Positions 8,142-19,726 of a DNA stretch of 64,000 nucleotides are shown piece by piece. The position numbers and the translations under genes are program-made. Location of the stretch: contig CANLSQ010000001.1 in assembly GCA_947493955.1 (NCBI GenBank), positions 1,302,001 to 1,366,000 on the forward strand, in the 5' to 3' direction. Source of the stretch: an uncultured Sphingomonadaceae bacterium (GTDB taxonomy: Bacteria > Pseudomonadota > Alphaproteobacteria > Sphingomonadales > Sphingomonadaceae). The notes beneath the pieces are model-generated. The model had not been told where the DNA came from. It saw only the letters and a list, made by a program, of their open reading frames with translations, and did no database searches. The first letter of the stretch is position 1, and the number at the start of each line of letters is the position of its first letter.

Positions 8142-9680
8142 TTATTTGGCCTTATTCTTTGGTGCTCGTCTCGGCGTCTTGGATACCCGGCGATACATGA
8201 CCGAAGCATCTTTGGGTTGCGGTGCCTTTTTGGCGGGCGTGGTCCTTGCCTTCCGTCTGCCCGCCGCTGGCTTTGCATCCCTAAGTTGGACAAAGGCGGC
8301 CTCAATGCATTCGCGGAAAAATTCAATGTCAGGCATGATTTTTCTGTCGGTTGTAACCGCAAAGGACATCGTTCCATTGTAGCTGGGTGTCGCGATAAAC
8401 AAGCCCATTCCATTACCAAGCGGCGCCATGCCATATTGATGCGTAAGTTTCGCACCATTCATATACATCGGCATTTGCGGTCCCGGCACATTGGAAATGA
8501 AGACGTTGCTCATCTTGGGAGCGAAACGCTCACTGGTCAGGATCTTAGCAACGCCAGCCATAGTCGCACCGGGAATATGCTGGGTAAGGTCCGTCATGAT
8601 CCGTGCACTCAAACCAGATTTGGCGGCTTTCGTTTCCCTTGTCGTATTGCGCACTGCTTCCAGTCGTTCCAGCGGATTGGCAATATTGGTCCACAGATTG
8701 ACTGTCATCGCGGTAATCTTGTTACCGGGTGTATTTTCCTGACCATCCCGCTTTCGTGCATTGACCGGGGCTACACCCACCAGCGTTTCTTTTGGCAGTT
8801 CCTTATGTTTCATCAGATATTTACGCAGTGCGCCGCTACAAATGGTCAGTACGACATCGTTAATTGTCGCACCCTCCACTTTGGTCCGCATCGCCTTTAG
8901 CTCGTTCAAATCGAAACTGACAGCATCGAACATTTTGTGCGGTGAAACTGCACCGTTGAACCGGGTCTCGGGAACAGTGAGTCCACCCACTCCCCCATCA
9001 CTGGAAATGTTTTTCTGCGCTGCATCCCAAAGGGTAGGAGTTAGCTTTAATACAGCGTTGGCCAGCTTAACGGGTGACGACAGATTGCTGGAAAGGGCAC
9101 GGTTCATGACATCCGACGAAGACGGCACATCACCATAGTCCCAATCGGAAGACGGCACCTCTATCGCCGGTGTGCCCTTGGTATCCATGTCGCTGAGCGC
9201 GGTAAAAAAATAAGCAGCCGAGGCACCGTCAATCGCGGCATGATGCACCCGTGTCAAAATTGCATAGCTACCCTTGCCATAGCCTTTGACCCGATCGAGC
9301 CCTTCCACGACATACATATCCCACAAGGGTCGATTCATATCCATCGGCTTGCTAAAATGGCGAGCCACATGAATGCAAAACTGCCGCCAATCGCCTGGCT
9401 CCGGCAATCGACCATGGGAAATATGCGCTTCGATATCGAAATGCTGGTCTTCTACCCAATAGGGATGATCAATATCAAAAGGCAGCCGGTAAAGCTTACG
9501 TTTGAATACCGGGGATATATGAAGCCGACTGCGGACATGATCGATAATGTCCTTAAATCGCACCTTTTTAGTAGGCGCAGTCGATGGATCATAGACGTAG
9601 ACCGCCATAACATGAGTCAAATTTTCCGGTGTCTGGATATAAAGGAACTGGGCGTCTTGGGCACTAAGCTGATGCAACAT
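8142..9680 (-). CDS. wax ester synthase / diacylglycerol acyltransferase (WS/DGAT)
   Basis: 512-residue bifunctional acyltransferase of the bacterial WS/DGAT family, which transfers acyl groups from acyl-CoA to fatty alcohols or diacylglycerol to make wax esters or triacylglycerol. The catalytic HHxxxDG motif is intact (HHAAIDG, 146-152), and the N-terminal LSAQDAQFLYIQTPENLTHV and the later NVFISNVPGP block are typical. Residues about 467-512 form a Lys/Arg/Ala/Pro-rich tail not expected in the family core. The ATG at 9680 has GAGGAA at good spacing. It lies 26 bp downstream of plsB, pointing to one operon. Whether it prefers alcohols or diacylglycerol cannot be read; no fatty acyl reductase is in the window, so triacylglycerol is the simpler guess. 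Confidence 0.92.
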   Translation of the reverse strand: MLHQLSAQDAQFLYIQTPENLTHVMAVYVYDPSTAPTKKVRFKDIIDHVRSRLHISPVFKRKLYRLPFDIDHPYWVEDQHFDIEAHISHGRLPEPGDWRQFCIHVARHFSKPMDMNRPLWDMYVVEGLDRVKGYGKGSYAILTRVHHAAIDGASAAYFFTALSDMDTKGTPAIEVPSSDWDYGDVPSSSDVMNRALSSNLSSPVKLANAVLKLTPTLWDAAQKNISSDGGVGGLTVPETRFNGAVSPHKMFDAVSFDLNELKAMRTKVEGATINDVVLTICSGALRKYLMKHKELPKETLVGVAPVNARKRDGQENTPGNKITAMTVNLWTNIANPLERLEAVRNTTRETKAAKSGLSARIMTDLTQHIPGATMAGVAKILTSERFAPKMSNVFISNVPGPQMPMYMNGAKLTHQYGMAPLGNGMGLFIATPSYNGTMSFAVTTDRKIMPDIEFFRECIEAAFVQLRDAKPAAGRRKARTTPAKKAPQPKDASVMYRRVSKTPRRAPKNKAK

Positions 9681-9706
9681 ATATCGTTCCTCTAAACCTA
9701 AATATC

Positions 9707-12052
9707 TTAGTCAAAAATCTTGTCAGCCAGGCTAAGCACCTCAAGCCTCGATTTTTCCATTCGGCGCGACAATGCTCGGAATTTGCGGAGCAAAGCCTTT
9801 CGTTTCGCTATGGTTTCTTCGGTTGTTTCGCCGGTTAAATCCTGACTGGCAGCCATCTTAAAGCCATTTTCAAACAGAATCTTGCCAATGGACGCTTCGC
9901 TGGTGATGCGCCGCAGCAAATATGCCTGCCGCCCCTCTTTCAGAGCCTCTTCGACACAATGCTTCTTGTCAATGACCTGCCCTGGCTCCAACCGGGACAA
10001 TATATCCAGCACTACCGTGTAAGATTCCACGAATGGCAAGAACACTGCGTGACCAATAAGCGGTTGAAACCGGTTCGTCAGACTCTTGAGCATAACGCCG
10101 CCCTGATCGAGCTTCATCTGCCAATCCGGGCAAGCACGGGTCAATTCTGCTTTGAGGTTTTCGCGATATTCGTCCTTCGGTGGATAGAAAAACTCAAACT
10201 TAAACAGGTCTCGTAACCTGTCTGTTTCATCCCAAAAAACATCCGCAGCAACTTTATCCTTATCTTCCCTAGCCTTAAGCAAAGACATTTCGATAATTGC
10301 CTTGTCCAAGAAATGATGGACGATTGAATTGCGATAATAGCTTGCCAGTGGATGTTTTTCGGGCTGGATAGCGTAGACAGTACTCGATCCCTGATCGTAG
10401 CGCACAAACAGGCCACTATTAACCAAGGTATCGACAACCCTTTGAATGCCTTCCAGATTTTGCCTGGTCAGATCATCGCTGAACCGAATATTGCGTTCCT
10501 GCGCCCATTCCACGAAGAAGTTAATCACAGCGCGCAATTCATCGGCCGTCATAGCGCGGGGCGCAGTACCCAGCAGACTGAGGCACATGAGTGAAGTCAG
10601 CGTTAGAGGCGTGGCCCGGTTGGCCTCCACTGCCACTTCAAAGGCAATTTTGGATAACCCAATACGATCATCAGGCTCCGGGGCATTGCCAACAACAACC
10701 GGCTTGCCAAAATCCACATAGACCTTGCCCATAGGTTCTCGCAGGCTACGTAGATAACCCACGAACCAGCTCAGCGACTCTGCCTTTTTGACCCGCCCTG
10801 TTTGCTCGGTCGCATATTCCTCGACATCACGAATCAAGTCGAAACTAGTCACGACCGGGATGATATGGACATTTTCAATGTCATTCAGATTGGCGCTATC
10901 CATGACATATTTGAGCAAGCCGTAGCGTGGCGGCATCAGCTTTCCGAGCCGTGAGCGCGTACCTTCAAAAGCCCAGGTCATCGGGAAGCGCTTTTCCAAT
11001 AAATAGCTGACATAGTGGCGGAGGACGAGCTTGTAGACCGGGTTATTTTCGAAGCTGCGGCGAATAAAAATCGTGCCCGCGCGTCGCAAGACAAACCCGA
11101 GCCCAAAGAAATCAAGATTAATCCCACCAAAAACATGCACCATCGGCAAGTCATTTTGGTACGCTAGATCAGTGGGCGTCACGCCATCAATATAGGTTTT
11201 GTGTGTGAAGAGCAGCAAGGTGGGATGGTCGCGCATCGTCTTGCGCAGGCGCGCAAGCTCATTTTTGTCAAACACGATTTCATCTTCATAGCCCTGCGAC
11301 AGCATGAAGCGATCCAGCCGGGCCTTCATATCGATGAAAAACGCGCTGGGCCGGGCTATCAGCTCCTTCATATATTTGCCGGCCTCTTCGTAAAGAGCCG
11401 ATTCCGGCTTATCCAGGTCGGTGGCGAGCTCTGTCATCGCTGCACGAAACTTTGAGCTGGTGCGCAATCCATCAGCCACAAACCGGGGTACTTTATACCG
11501 TCGCCCTCGAAGGCCGCGTTCTTCTATGTCGAGAACCAAACCAGCCTGACGCGCCACAAATCCGGCAAACTCATTCTCATCGTCGCCCTCGGCATGCAGC
11601 GCATTTTGATGTTCAAATCGCTCTCGTAATTCGCCGATAGTGGCCGGTTGCCCAGTCAAGCAATGGGCGCGGCGCTTGTTGCGAACCAGTATCATGCGAG
11701 CCCGAAAGCTCCCGGGCGTCCGGGGATCGCCAAAAAGAGCATGCCGTTTTTTGAGAGCCCGGCTCTTCTCGAAATTCGGTATGCGCCAGGCAATACGGAC
11801 CGGTATCACCATTGTATCAGGATCAGCATCCAGTTTTCGGCCCAACTCCTTCAACCGCAATCGGGCGCGCTCATCGGATATTGGAAGGCTGACCCAGTTT
11901 ATCTCCCGGTCCGGACCGCCTTCAGCCAGCGACGTATGAAGCCAATCCAGCAGATGACGTCGCTCCACCCGGTTACGGGCATCAATGACAAATAGTTTGG
12001 GCCCCTGTGTGAGTAGAGGTACCGCCTTTGCTATTGCCTTCGATTCATCCAT
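9707..12052 (-). CDS. plsB: glycerol-3-phosphate 1-O-acyltransferase (PlsB type)
   Basis: 781-residue membrane-associated acyltransferase catalysing the first acylation of glycerol-3-phosphate. Motif I HKTYID gives His284 and Asp289, the GGINLDFFGLGFVLRRAGTIFIRR segment (309-332) carries the substrate-binding arginines, and FEGTRSR (362-368) is motif III. Length and C-terminal region match PlsB rather than the shorter PlsY or PlsC enzymes. The ATG at 12052 follows GGGAG. Only 9 bp separate it from the upstream HAD-PlsC gene. Many alphaproteobacteria make phosphatidate by PlsX/PlsY, so a PlsB beside PlsC and WS/DGAT suggests a dedicated storage-lipid route; mycobacteria have the same combination. 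Confidence 0.93.
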   Translation of the reverse strand: MDESKAIAKAVPLLTQGPKLFVIDARNRVERRHLLDWLHTSLAEGGPDREINWVSLPISDERARLRLKELGRKLDADPDTMVIPVRIAWRIPNFEKSRALKKRHALFGDPRTPGSFRARMILVRNKRRAHCLTGQPATIGELRERFEHQNALHAEGDDENEFAGFVARQAGLVLDIEERGLRGRRYKVPRFVADGLRTSSKFRAAMTELATDLDKPESALYEEAGKYMKELIARPSAFFIDMKARLDRFMLSQGYEDEIVFDKNELARLRKTMRDHPTLLLFTHKTYIDGVTPTDLAYQNDLPMVHVFGGINLDFFGLGFVLRRAGTIFIRRSFENNPVYKLVLRHYVSYLLEKRFPMTWAFEGTRSRLGKLMPPRYGLLKYVMDSANLNDIENVHIIPVVTSFDLIRDVEEYATEQTGRVKKAESLSWFVGYLRSLREPMGKVYVDFGKPVVVGNAPEPDDRIGLSKIAFEVAVEANRATPLTLTSLMCLSLLGTAPRAMTADELRAVINFFVEWAQERNIRFSDDLTRQNLEGIQRVVDTLVNSGLFVRYDQGSSTVYAIQPEKHPLASYYRNSIVHHFLDKAIIEMSLLKAREDKDKVAADVFWDETDRLRDLFKFEFFYPPKDEYRENLKAELTRACPDWQMKLDQGGVMLKSLTNRFQPLIGHAVFLPFVESYTVVLDILSRLEPGQVIDKKHCVEEALKEGRQAYLLRRITSEASIGKILFENGFKMAASQDLTGETTEETIAKRKALLRKFRALSRRMEKSRLEVLSLADKIFD

Positions 12053-12061
12053 TCCGGCTCC

Positions 12062-13849
12062 CTATTTTTTCGTTTTTATCGGCTTTTTGGCGGGTGACTT
12101 TTTGGGCGCAGGTTTTCTCGCTGATGTGCCGCCGGCCGCTGCTTTTTTAACAGATGGCTTTTTGACCACAGGCTTGCGCGTTGCAGATTTCGGTGCTGTT
12201 TTTCTAGCAGCAGGTCGAGGAGTTGCTTTTGCGGCAGTCGCTGTTTTTCCGACCGTCGGCTTTCGGGTCGACCCAACCTTCTTCGCAGCCGAAGCCGCTT
12301 TCTTGGGAACAGCCTTTGCTTTTGACTTGCCGCGACCAACCGCCTTTGCAGTGGATGTTCGCTTCGACGCTGTCTTGACGGGTGCGGCCTTCGTTTTGAC
12401 GGGCGCGTGCACGGGTTCCTCATCCTCTTGCCCCAAGGCCTCCAGGAACATGCCTCGTACCTCGGCAACATGAGCATCAAGCGTTGATTTTTTCCACTTG
12501 TTGGTGTCGACTGGCGGCAAAATATCGACTTTCACCGTGGCCGGTCGCATCACAAATTCATTTTTGGGAGCCACATCGCCAGCATTGTGGATAACAATCG
12601 GAACCATAGGGACACCAGCTTGCATCGCCAGATGGAAAGCACCTTTCTTGAATGGCCCCACTTTCGGCGACAATGTCCGGGTCCCTTCGGGTGCAATACA
12701 AATTGATTTACCGTCAATTTTGATCGCATCAATCAATGGCTCCATCGCTTTGATCGCATTGCGACCATCGGCCCGGTCCACAAACACGGTTCCGGCCATT
12801 TCCATGACCTTGCCGATAATTGGCGTATCCTTCACCTCTTTCTTGGCAATGCCGCCAACATCTTTACGTACCAGCTTTGCCATGATCATCACATCGGCTT
12901 TGCTCTGGTGGTTAAAGACAAAGATGCACGGCCGATTGACCCAGAGATTTTCTTCGCCAGTGATATCCAGTTCCACGCCGGTAAGTGCCGTGGCGATGTC
13001 ACCAAATAATCCGGTCGAAAAGTTGGTCGCCTCCCGCTGAGATCCGGTTAAGGCCCAAATCGGCAATCCAGCAACAAAAGACGTAACTAGCGAACCTGTG
13101 GCATATATCGTTCTGAGATAATCAACCGGCTTGCCTTGCCCGCGGCTGTCAAATTTCTGCAGAGGCCAACCACGTTCCTTGGAAATTTCAGTAAGCTTGC
13201 CGTTGGGATTCAACGGCCGTGGTTTACCGACCCGCTCCAACAACTCCAGATCATCATCACTATCTGAATAGAAATAACTCTTGCCCAAATCCAGCTTGTG
13301 CTCTTTCGCAAGCCTTTCCGCAGCGATGACCTTGCCCTCACCAAAACAAAGTGGGCGAACTATATTCCCGGTAAATTCTCCATTTTCGACTTCATATTGC
13401 GAGCACAAGACATGCTCGATATTCAGATCCCGCGCGGTGGGTTCAATCTGGTAAATGGTAGCCGACGAAACGATCGCAACAGTATGACCCTTCGCAATAT
13501 GCGCTTCAATAAGTTCACGGGATTCCGGGTAAACTTTGCGCGCGATATGTTTTTCATAGAGCTCTTCGCCAAACTCGAAATAGCTGTCCTCGGTTACGCC
13601 TTTCATGAATTTCGAGGCAGCTGACATCAAACCTGAAAAGCCCATGCTTCCCATGCTGTATTGGGCCATTACATTAGCAGTTTCGACCAGCTCTTCCGCA
13701 GTCATCTCCCGGCGCTTGATCTTTTCCCATAACATGGCTGTGGCAGAGTAGCCGGCGATAATTGTGCCATCAAAATCAAACAGCGCACCAATATGCGGTC
13801 CGTCAGGCGCCTTTAGCACGTCCTGCAAATGGGAATCCCGATCAGCCAT
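12062..13849 (-). CDS. HAD-IB phosphatase / PlsC acyltransferase fusion with histone-like tail
   Basis: Two-domain lipid enzyme. The N-terminal HAD-IB (SerB-like) phosphatase has motif I FDFDGTI, SSAT as motif II and YFYSDSDDDLELL as motif III (about 25-210). The second domain is a 1-acylglycerol-3-phosphate acyltransferase with NHQSKAD (HX4D) and PEGTR, about 290-480. After that come roughly 119 residues almost wholly of Lys, Ala, Pro, Thr, Ser and Arg, like histone H1 tails. The acyltransferase should convert lysophosphatidate to phosphatidate; the HAD part might remove a phosphate from a lipid phosphate, which is inference. The ATG at 13849 is chosen over GTG 13876 because GAGGG stands about 6 nt before it. 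It is the first gene of the lipid run, 9 bp before plsB. Confidence 0.9.
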   Translation of the reverse strand: MADRDSHLQDVLKAPDGPHIGALFDFDGTIIAGYSATAMLWEKIKRREMTAEELVETANVMAQYSMGSMGFSGLMSAASKFMKGVTEDSYFEFGEELYEKHIARKVYPESRELIEAHIAKGHTVAIVSSATIYQIEPTARDLNIEHVLCSQYEVENGEFTGNIVRPLCFGEGKVIAAERLAKEHKLDLGKSYFYSDSDDDLELLERVGKPRPLNPNGKLTEISKERGWPLQKFDSRGQGKPVDYLRTIYATGSLVTSFVAGLPIWALTGSQREATNFSTGLFGDIATALTGVELDITGEENLWVNRPCIFVFNHQSKADVMIMAKLVRKDVGGIAKKEVKDTPIIGKVMEMAGTVFVDRADGRNAIKAMEPLIDAIKIDGKSICIAPEGTRTLSPKVGPFKKGAFHLAMQAGVPMVPIVIHNAGDVAPKNEFVMRPATVKVDILPPVDTNKWKKSTLDAHVAEVRGMFLEALGQEDEEPVHAPVKTKAAPVKTASKRTSTAKAVGRGKSKAKAVPKKAASAAKKVGSTRKPTVGKTATAAKATPRPAARKTAPKSATRKPVVKKPSVKKAAAGGTSARKPAPKKSPAKKPIKTKK

Positions 13850-13903
13850 ATTAACCCTCAAATAATCCAGACCCACCCGGCCTTAAATCATCCTGCCAAA
13901 AAA

Positions 13904-13933
13904 ATACTGCGTTTCCCAGTCTTTATTGGTCAA
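13904..13933 (-). promoter_or_regulatory. candidate promoter of the lipid operon
   Basis: On the minus strand TTGACC (13928-13933) and CAGTAT (13904-13909) are separated by 18 bases and lie about 55-85 bases upstream of the ATG of the HAD-PlsC gene. This is the best sigma-70-like pair in the gap between tRNA-Ser and the lipid genes. Prediction only. Confidence 0.4.
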
Positions 13934-14042
13934 AATGGATATTAGACGACAGAGCAGACCACTTTGTCCGGATATGAGGCAACTAGCAGAATTCATACAC
14001 CGACGTAGAATGCTAGCCTCTTGCGCTCTTAGTGATCCAGTT

Positions 14043-14132
14043 TGGCGGAGAGACAGGGATTCGAACCCTGGGTACGATCGCTCGCACAACGGTTTTCGAG
14101 ACCGCCCCATTCGACCACTCTGGCACCTCTCC
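14043..14132 (-). tRNA. tRNA-Ser(CGA)
   Basis: A 90-base class II tRNA on the minus strand. The acceptor stem GGAGAGG pairs with TCTCTCC (one G-U), the discriminator is G and CCA is encoded. The anticodon loop CTCGAAA gives anticodon CGA, reading UCG serine codons. A long variable arm and a T arm CAGGG-TTCGAAT-CCCTG confirm a serine tRNA. It lies just upstream of the lipid operon on the same strand. Confidence 0.96.
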
Positions 14133-14249
14133 GCACTTGGTTGGAAACCATGGCTTGAGCAGCCATAAGCGTCGAATCTGCGGCGCGCTTAGACCATGAT
14201 TTGTGATTTGCCAAGCGAGAAACAGCGATGATGAACAAATGACCGGTGC

Positions 14250-14277
14250 TTGCATCTGTACCGGAACTGATTAGATT
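14250..14277 (+). promoter_or_regulatory. candidate hspQ promoter, possibly leaderless
   Basis: TTGCAT (14250-14255) and TAGATT (14272-14277) with a 16-base spacer. Exactly six bases separate the -10 box from the hspQ ATG at 14284, so transcription would start at or next to the start codon. No Shine-Dalgarno sequence precedes the ATG, which fits a leaderless transcript. Confidence 0.4.
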
Positions 14278-14283
14278 AGAACT

Positions 14284-14664
14284 ATGGCTCAAACCAAATA
14301 TCTTGCGTCCACCAATCCGCTGCCAAAAGGCACGCCGCCCGTGTTAAATGCGAATTTCACGATAGGCGACGTGGTAAAACATCGCTTATTTGATTTTCGC
14401 GGCGTGATTTATGACATTGATCCGGTCTTTGCTAACAGCGATGAATGGTATGATGCCATTCCAAAAGACTTGCAGCCTTCAAAGGACCAGCCATTTTATC
14501 ATCTATTGGCCGAAAATGCAGATAGCAGTTATGTGGCCTATGTCAGTCAACAGAATCTGCTCGAAGACGATAGCGGAGAGCCCGTTATGCATCCCGAAGT
14601 CGGAAAGATGTTCAAAGCCGAAGATGACGGCAAATACAAGCTGCACCGGATTCACCGGCACTAA
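14284..14664 (+). CDS. hspQ: heat shock protein HspQ (YccV family)
   Basis: 126-residue small cytosolic protein. The core (about 24-110) matches the HspQ/YccV hemimethylated-DNA-binding fold: FTIGDVVKHRLFDFRGVIYDIDP, then DQPFYHLLAENADSSYVAYVSQQNLL. In enterobacteria HspQ is a heat-inducible factor that stimulates or is degraded by Lon and affects mutant DnaA stability. Here it stands alone between tRNA-Ser and a converging ABC permease gene, with its own promoter-like sequence. The ATG has no Shine-Dalgarno; the roughly 20 residues before the conserved core agree with this start. Confidence 0.9.
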   Translation: MAQTKYLASTNPLPKGTPPVLNANFTIGDVVKHRLFDFRGVIYDIDPVFANSDEWYDAIPKDLQPSKDQPFYHLLAENADSSYVAYVSQQNLLEDDSGEPVMHPEVGKMFKAEDDGKYKLHRIHRH

Positions 14665-14677
14665 TCCTGTCGAAGAA

Positions 14678-15535
14678 CTAGGATTTGATCTTCCAACCTT
14701 TTGAGAGCAGAACGTAGCAAAGGGCGGTCAGCCCGATATTAATCCCCAGCAGAACAAAAGAACCGACAATTATCGGGGAATCGGCTGCGCCCAGAAACCC
14801 GTAGCGAAAACCGGAAATCGCGTAGAAAAACGGATTGAAGTGACTAAACGCCTGAAATGTGGGGGCCAGCCTGTCAATCGAATAGAATGTCCCTGATAGT
14901 AAGGCTGCGGGAGCCACAACAAAATTGGTCACAGCTGCCGCATGATCGAATTTTTCCGCCCAAATCGATGTGAGAACACCAAGCAGCGCTAGCATTGCTG
15001 AGCCCATAAAACCGAACCATAGCACGGCCCACCAATGATTTACGCTGACATTAACACCCGGCCAAAGTGCCATGGCCAGCCAAACAGCGAAACCAACCAG
15101 TGCTGCCCGGGTTATTGCAGCTCCGACGAGGCCTGCGAGCAATTCGCCGACAGACAATGGCGGCATAAGATAATCTACAATTGTACCTTGAATTTTTCCG
15201 ACCAAAAGCGAAAAACTGCTGTTAGCGAAGGCGTTCTGAATCATCCCCATGCAGATCAGGCCCGGTGCAATGAAATCAGCAAACGGCACCCCCAGGACAG
15301 TGCGATCGCCCCTGCCCAATGCTACGGTAAAAATCACTAAAAATAGCAAGGTAGTAATCGACGGCGCCCAGACAGTTTGAAGCTGCACCTTAAAAAAGCG
15401 GCGTACTTCCTTCCAGTAAAGCGCCAGGAAACCTCCCCAGTTGACGCCACGTATGGCCGGCACACCGGGCTCGGCATAAGTTTGTGGAATAAACTCGGAT
15501 TGGTCAGAATTGTTATTTTTAGGCTGGTCTAACAT
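14678..15535 (-). CDS. ABC-2 type transporter permease
   Basis: Inner-membrane permease of the ABC-2 (YadH/NodJ-like) group, 285 residues from the ATG at 15535 (MLDQPKNNN). After a hydrophilic 45-residue N-terminus come six hydrophobic segments: LLFLVIFTVALG, FIAPGLICMGMIQNAF, the LLAGLVGAAITRAALVGFAVWLAMAL stretch, WAVLWFGFMGSAMLALLGVL, VAPAALLSGTFYSIDRLAP and a final helix before the basic end. The PAALLSGTFYSI and FNPFFYAISGFRYG blocks are typical of drug, polysaccharide or haem exporters. No ATP-binding partner is adjacent, so substrate and partner are unknown. It diverges from gcrA and converges on hspQ. A longer frame to 15619 exists but its extra Cys-rich start looks spurious. Confidence 0.85.
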   Translation of the reverse strand: MLDQPKNNNSDQSEFIPQTYAEPGVPAIRGVNWGGFLALYWKEVRRFFKVQLQTVWAPSITTLLFLVIFTVALGRGDRTVLGVPFADFIAPGLICMGMIQNAFANSSFSLLVGKIQGTIVDYLMPPLSVGELLAGLVGAAITRAALVGFAVWLAMALWPGVNVSVNHWWAVLWFGFMGSAMLALLGVLTSIWAEKFDHAAAVTNFVVAPAALLSGTFYSIDRLAPTFQAFSHFNPFFYAISGFRYGFLGAADSPIIVGSFVLLGINIGLTALCYVLLSKGWKIKS

Positions 15536-15627
15536 AGGCTTTTCGCCTATCTGCTCCGGACAGCAATCACAACCCATATTATCTTGGCCATTCGCATATG
15601 ATTGAATATGCGGCGACAAGACTTATA

Positions 15628-15656
15628 TTGGGCGCAGCAGTGGAACAGATTAGGAT
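15628..15656 (+). promoter_or_regulatory. candidate gcrA promoter
   Basis: TTGGGC (15628-15633) and TAGGAT (15651-15656) with a 17-base spacer; the gcrA ATG begins five bases after the -10 box. The AGGA inside the -10 box could instead act as a Shine-Dalgarno for a longer transcript, so the leaderless reading is uncertain here. Confidence 0.35.
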
Positions 15657-15661
15657 TTTGC

Positions 15662-16336
15662 ATGGCTTGGACCGACGAACGTATCGATCATTTGAAACAA
15701 ATGTGGGAAAAAGGCCTGACAGCGAGCCAGATCGCCGAAGAATTGGGCGGCGTTAGCAGGAATGCAGTAATCGGCAAGGCGCATCGCCTCGGCCTGAAAT
15801 CCCGCCCATCACCAGTGAAAGCCAAAGCGAAGACGGCAAAGGGCGATAAACCGGCGCCCAAGCCGAAAAAGGCAGCGGTCAAAGCGACCAAGAAACCCAA
15901 GCAGAAAGAAGAACATGTCGCTCGCCGCGCGATGCCGCCACCAACGCCCGCTGCTCGCACACATGCTGCGCAACAGTCCAAAATGCCGAAGCCTGACGGA
16001 CCCAAAATCGTATCCGTTGGACCTGGCGGCTTTTTGCGTCAGGGCCCTGGTGATCAGCAGGCACCCATTCCGCCCGCACCGCCGCGCCGTCTGGTTCCTG
16101 CCAAACCCAGTGAGGAAATTGCTGACAAAACCAGTCTGTTGGACTTGAACGATAAAATTTGCCGCTGGCCGATGAACCATCCTGGTGAACCGGACTTTCA
16201 TTTCTGCGGTGAAGAGGTCAATCCAGGCTTCCCATATTGCGTAGAGCATTGCGGCAGAGCATTTCAGGCACAGTTGCCACGCGGCGCACGGCGTGCACCG
16301 CCACCACTGCCCTTTGGTGGCCCCAGAGTTCGTTGA
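15662..16336 (+). CDS. gcrA: GcrA cell cycle regulator
   Basis: 224-residue GcrA, the alphaproteobacterial regulator that binds sigma-70 RNA polymerase and activates promoters with GANTC sites methylated by CcrM. The N-terminal DNA-binding helix-turn-helix (MAWTDERIDHLKQMW to AVIGKAHRLGLKSRP, 1-49) is unmistakable. A long Lys/Ala/Pro-rich linker follows (about 50-160), then the conserved C-terminal block with DLNDKICRWPMNHP and FHFCGEEV...YCVEHC. The ATG at 15662 is chosen over an upstream in-frame ATG because MAWTDE is the family start. It diverges from the ABC permease gene and lies upstream of parE. ccrM is not in the window. Confidence 0.95.
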   Translation: MAWTDERIDHLKQMWEKGLTASQIAEELGGVSRNAVIGKAHRLGLKSRPSPVKAKAKTAKGDKPAPKPKKAAVKATKKPKQKEEHVARRAMPPPTPAARTHAAQQSKMPKPDGPKIVSVGPGGFLRQGPGDQQAPIPPAPPRRLVPAKPSEEIADKTSLLDLNDKICRWPMNHPGEPDFHFCGEEVNPGFPYCVEHCGRAFQAQLPRGARRAPPPLPFGGPRVR

Positions 16337-16369
16337 ATCAGGCAACAAGACGTTATTTTACAGACCATT

Positions 16370-16398
16370 TGGCAGGAGGCCCAACAAGCCTCTTGCCA
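16370..16398. other. stem-loop between gcrA and parE
   Basis: TGGCAGGAGGC and GCCTCTTGCCA form an 11-bp stem with one G-U pair around the 7-base loop CCAACAA. It lies 33 bases after the gcrA stop and 30 bases before the parE start. No T-run follows on either strand, so it is not a classical terminator; it could weaken read-through or shape the parE leader. Confidence 0.45.
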
Positions 16399-16404
16399 GT
16401 CTGA

Positions 16405-19722
<3,318 letters not shown>

Positions 19723-19726
<4 letters not shown>

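Noticed and set aside
8217-8900. Long plus-strand frame opposite the WS/DGAT gene
   Set aside because: Antisense to a gene with intact catalytic motifs; composition is that of a shadow frame.
14150-14191. Two short inverted repeats upstream of tRNA-Ser
   Set aside because: Six-bp stems, no T-run and no conserved form; probably chance.
14029-14292. Minus-strand open frames across tRNA-Ser
   Set aside because: They run through a well-folded tRNA gene and have no coding support.
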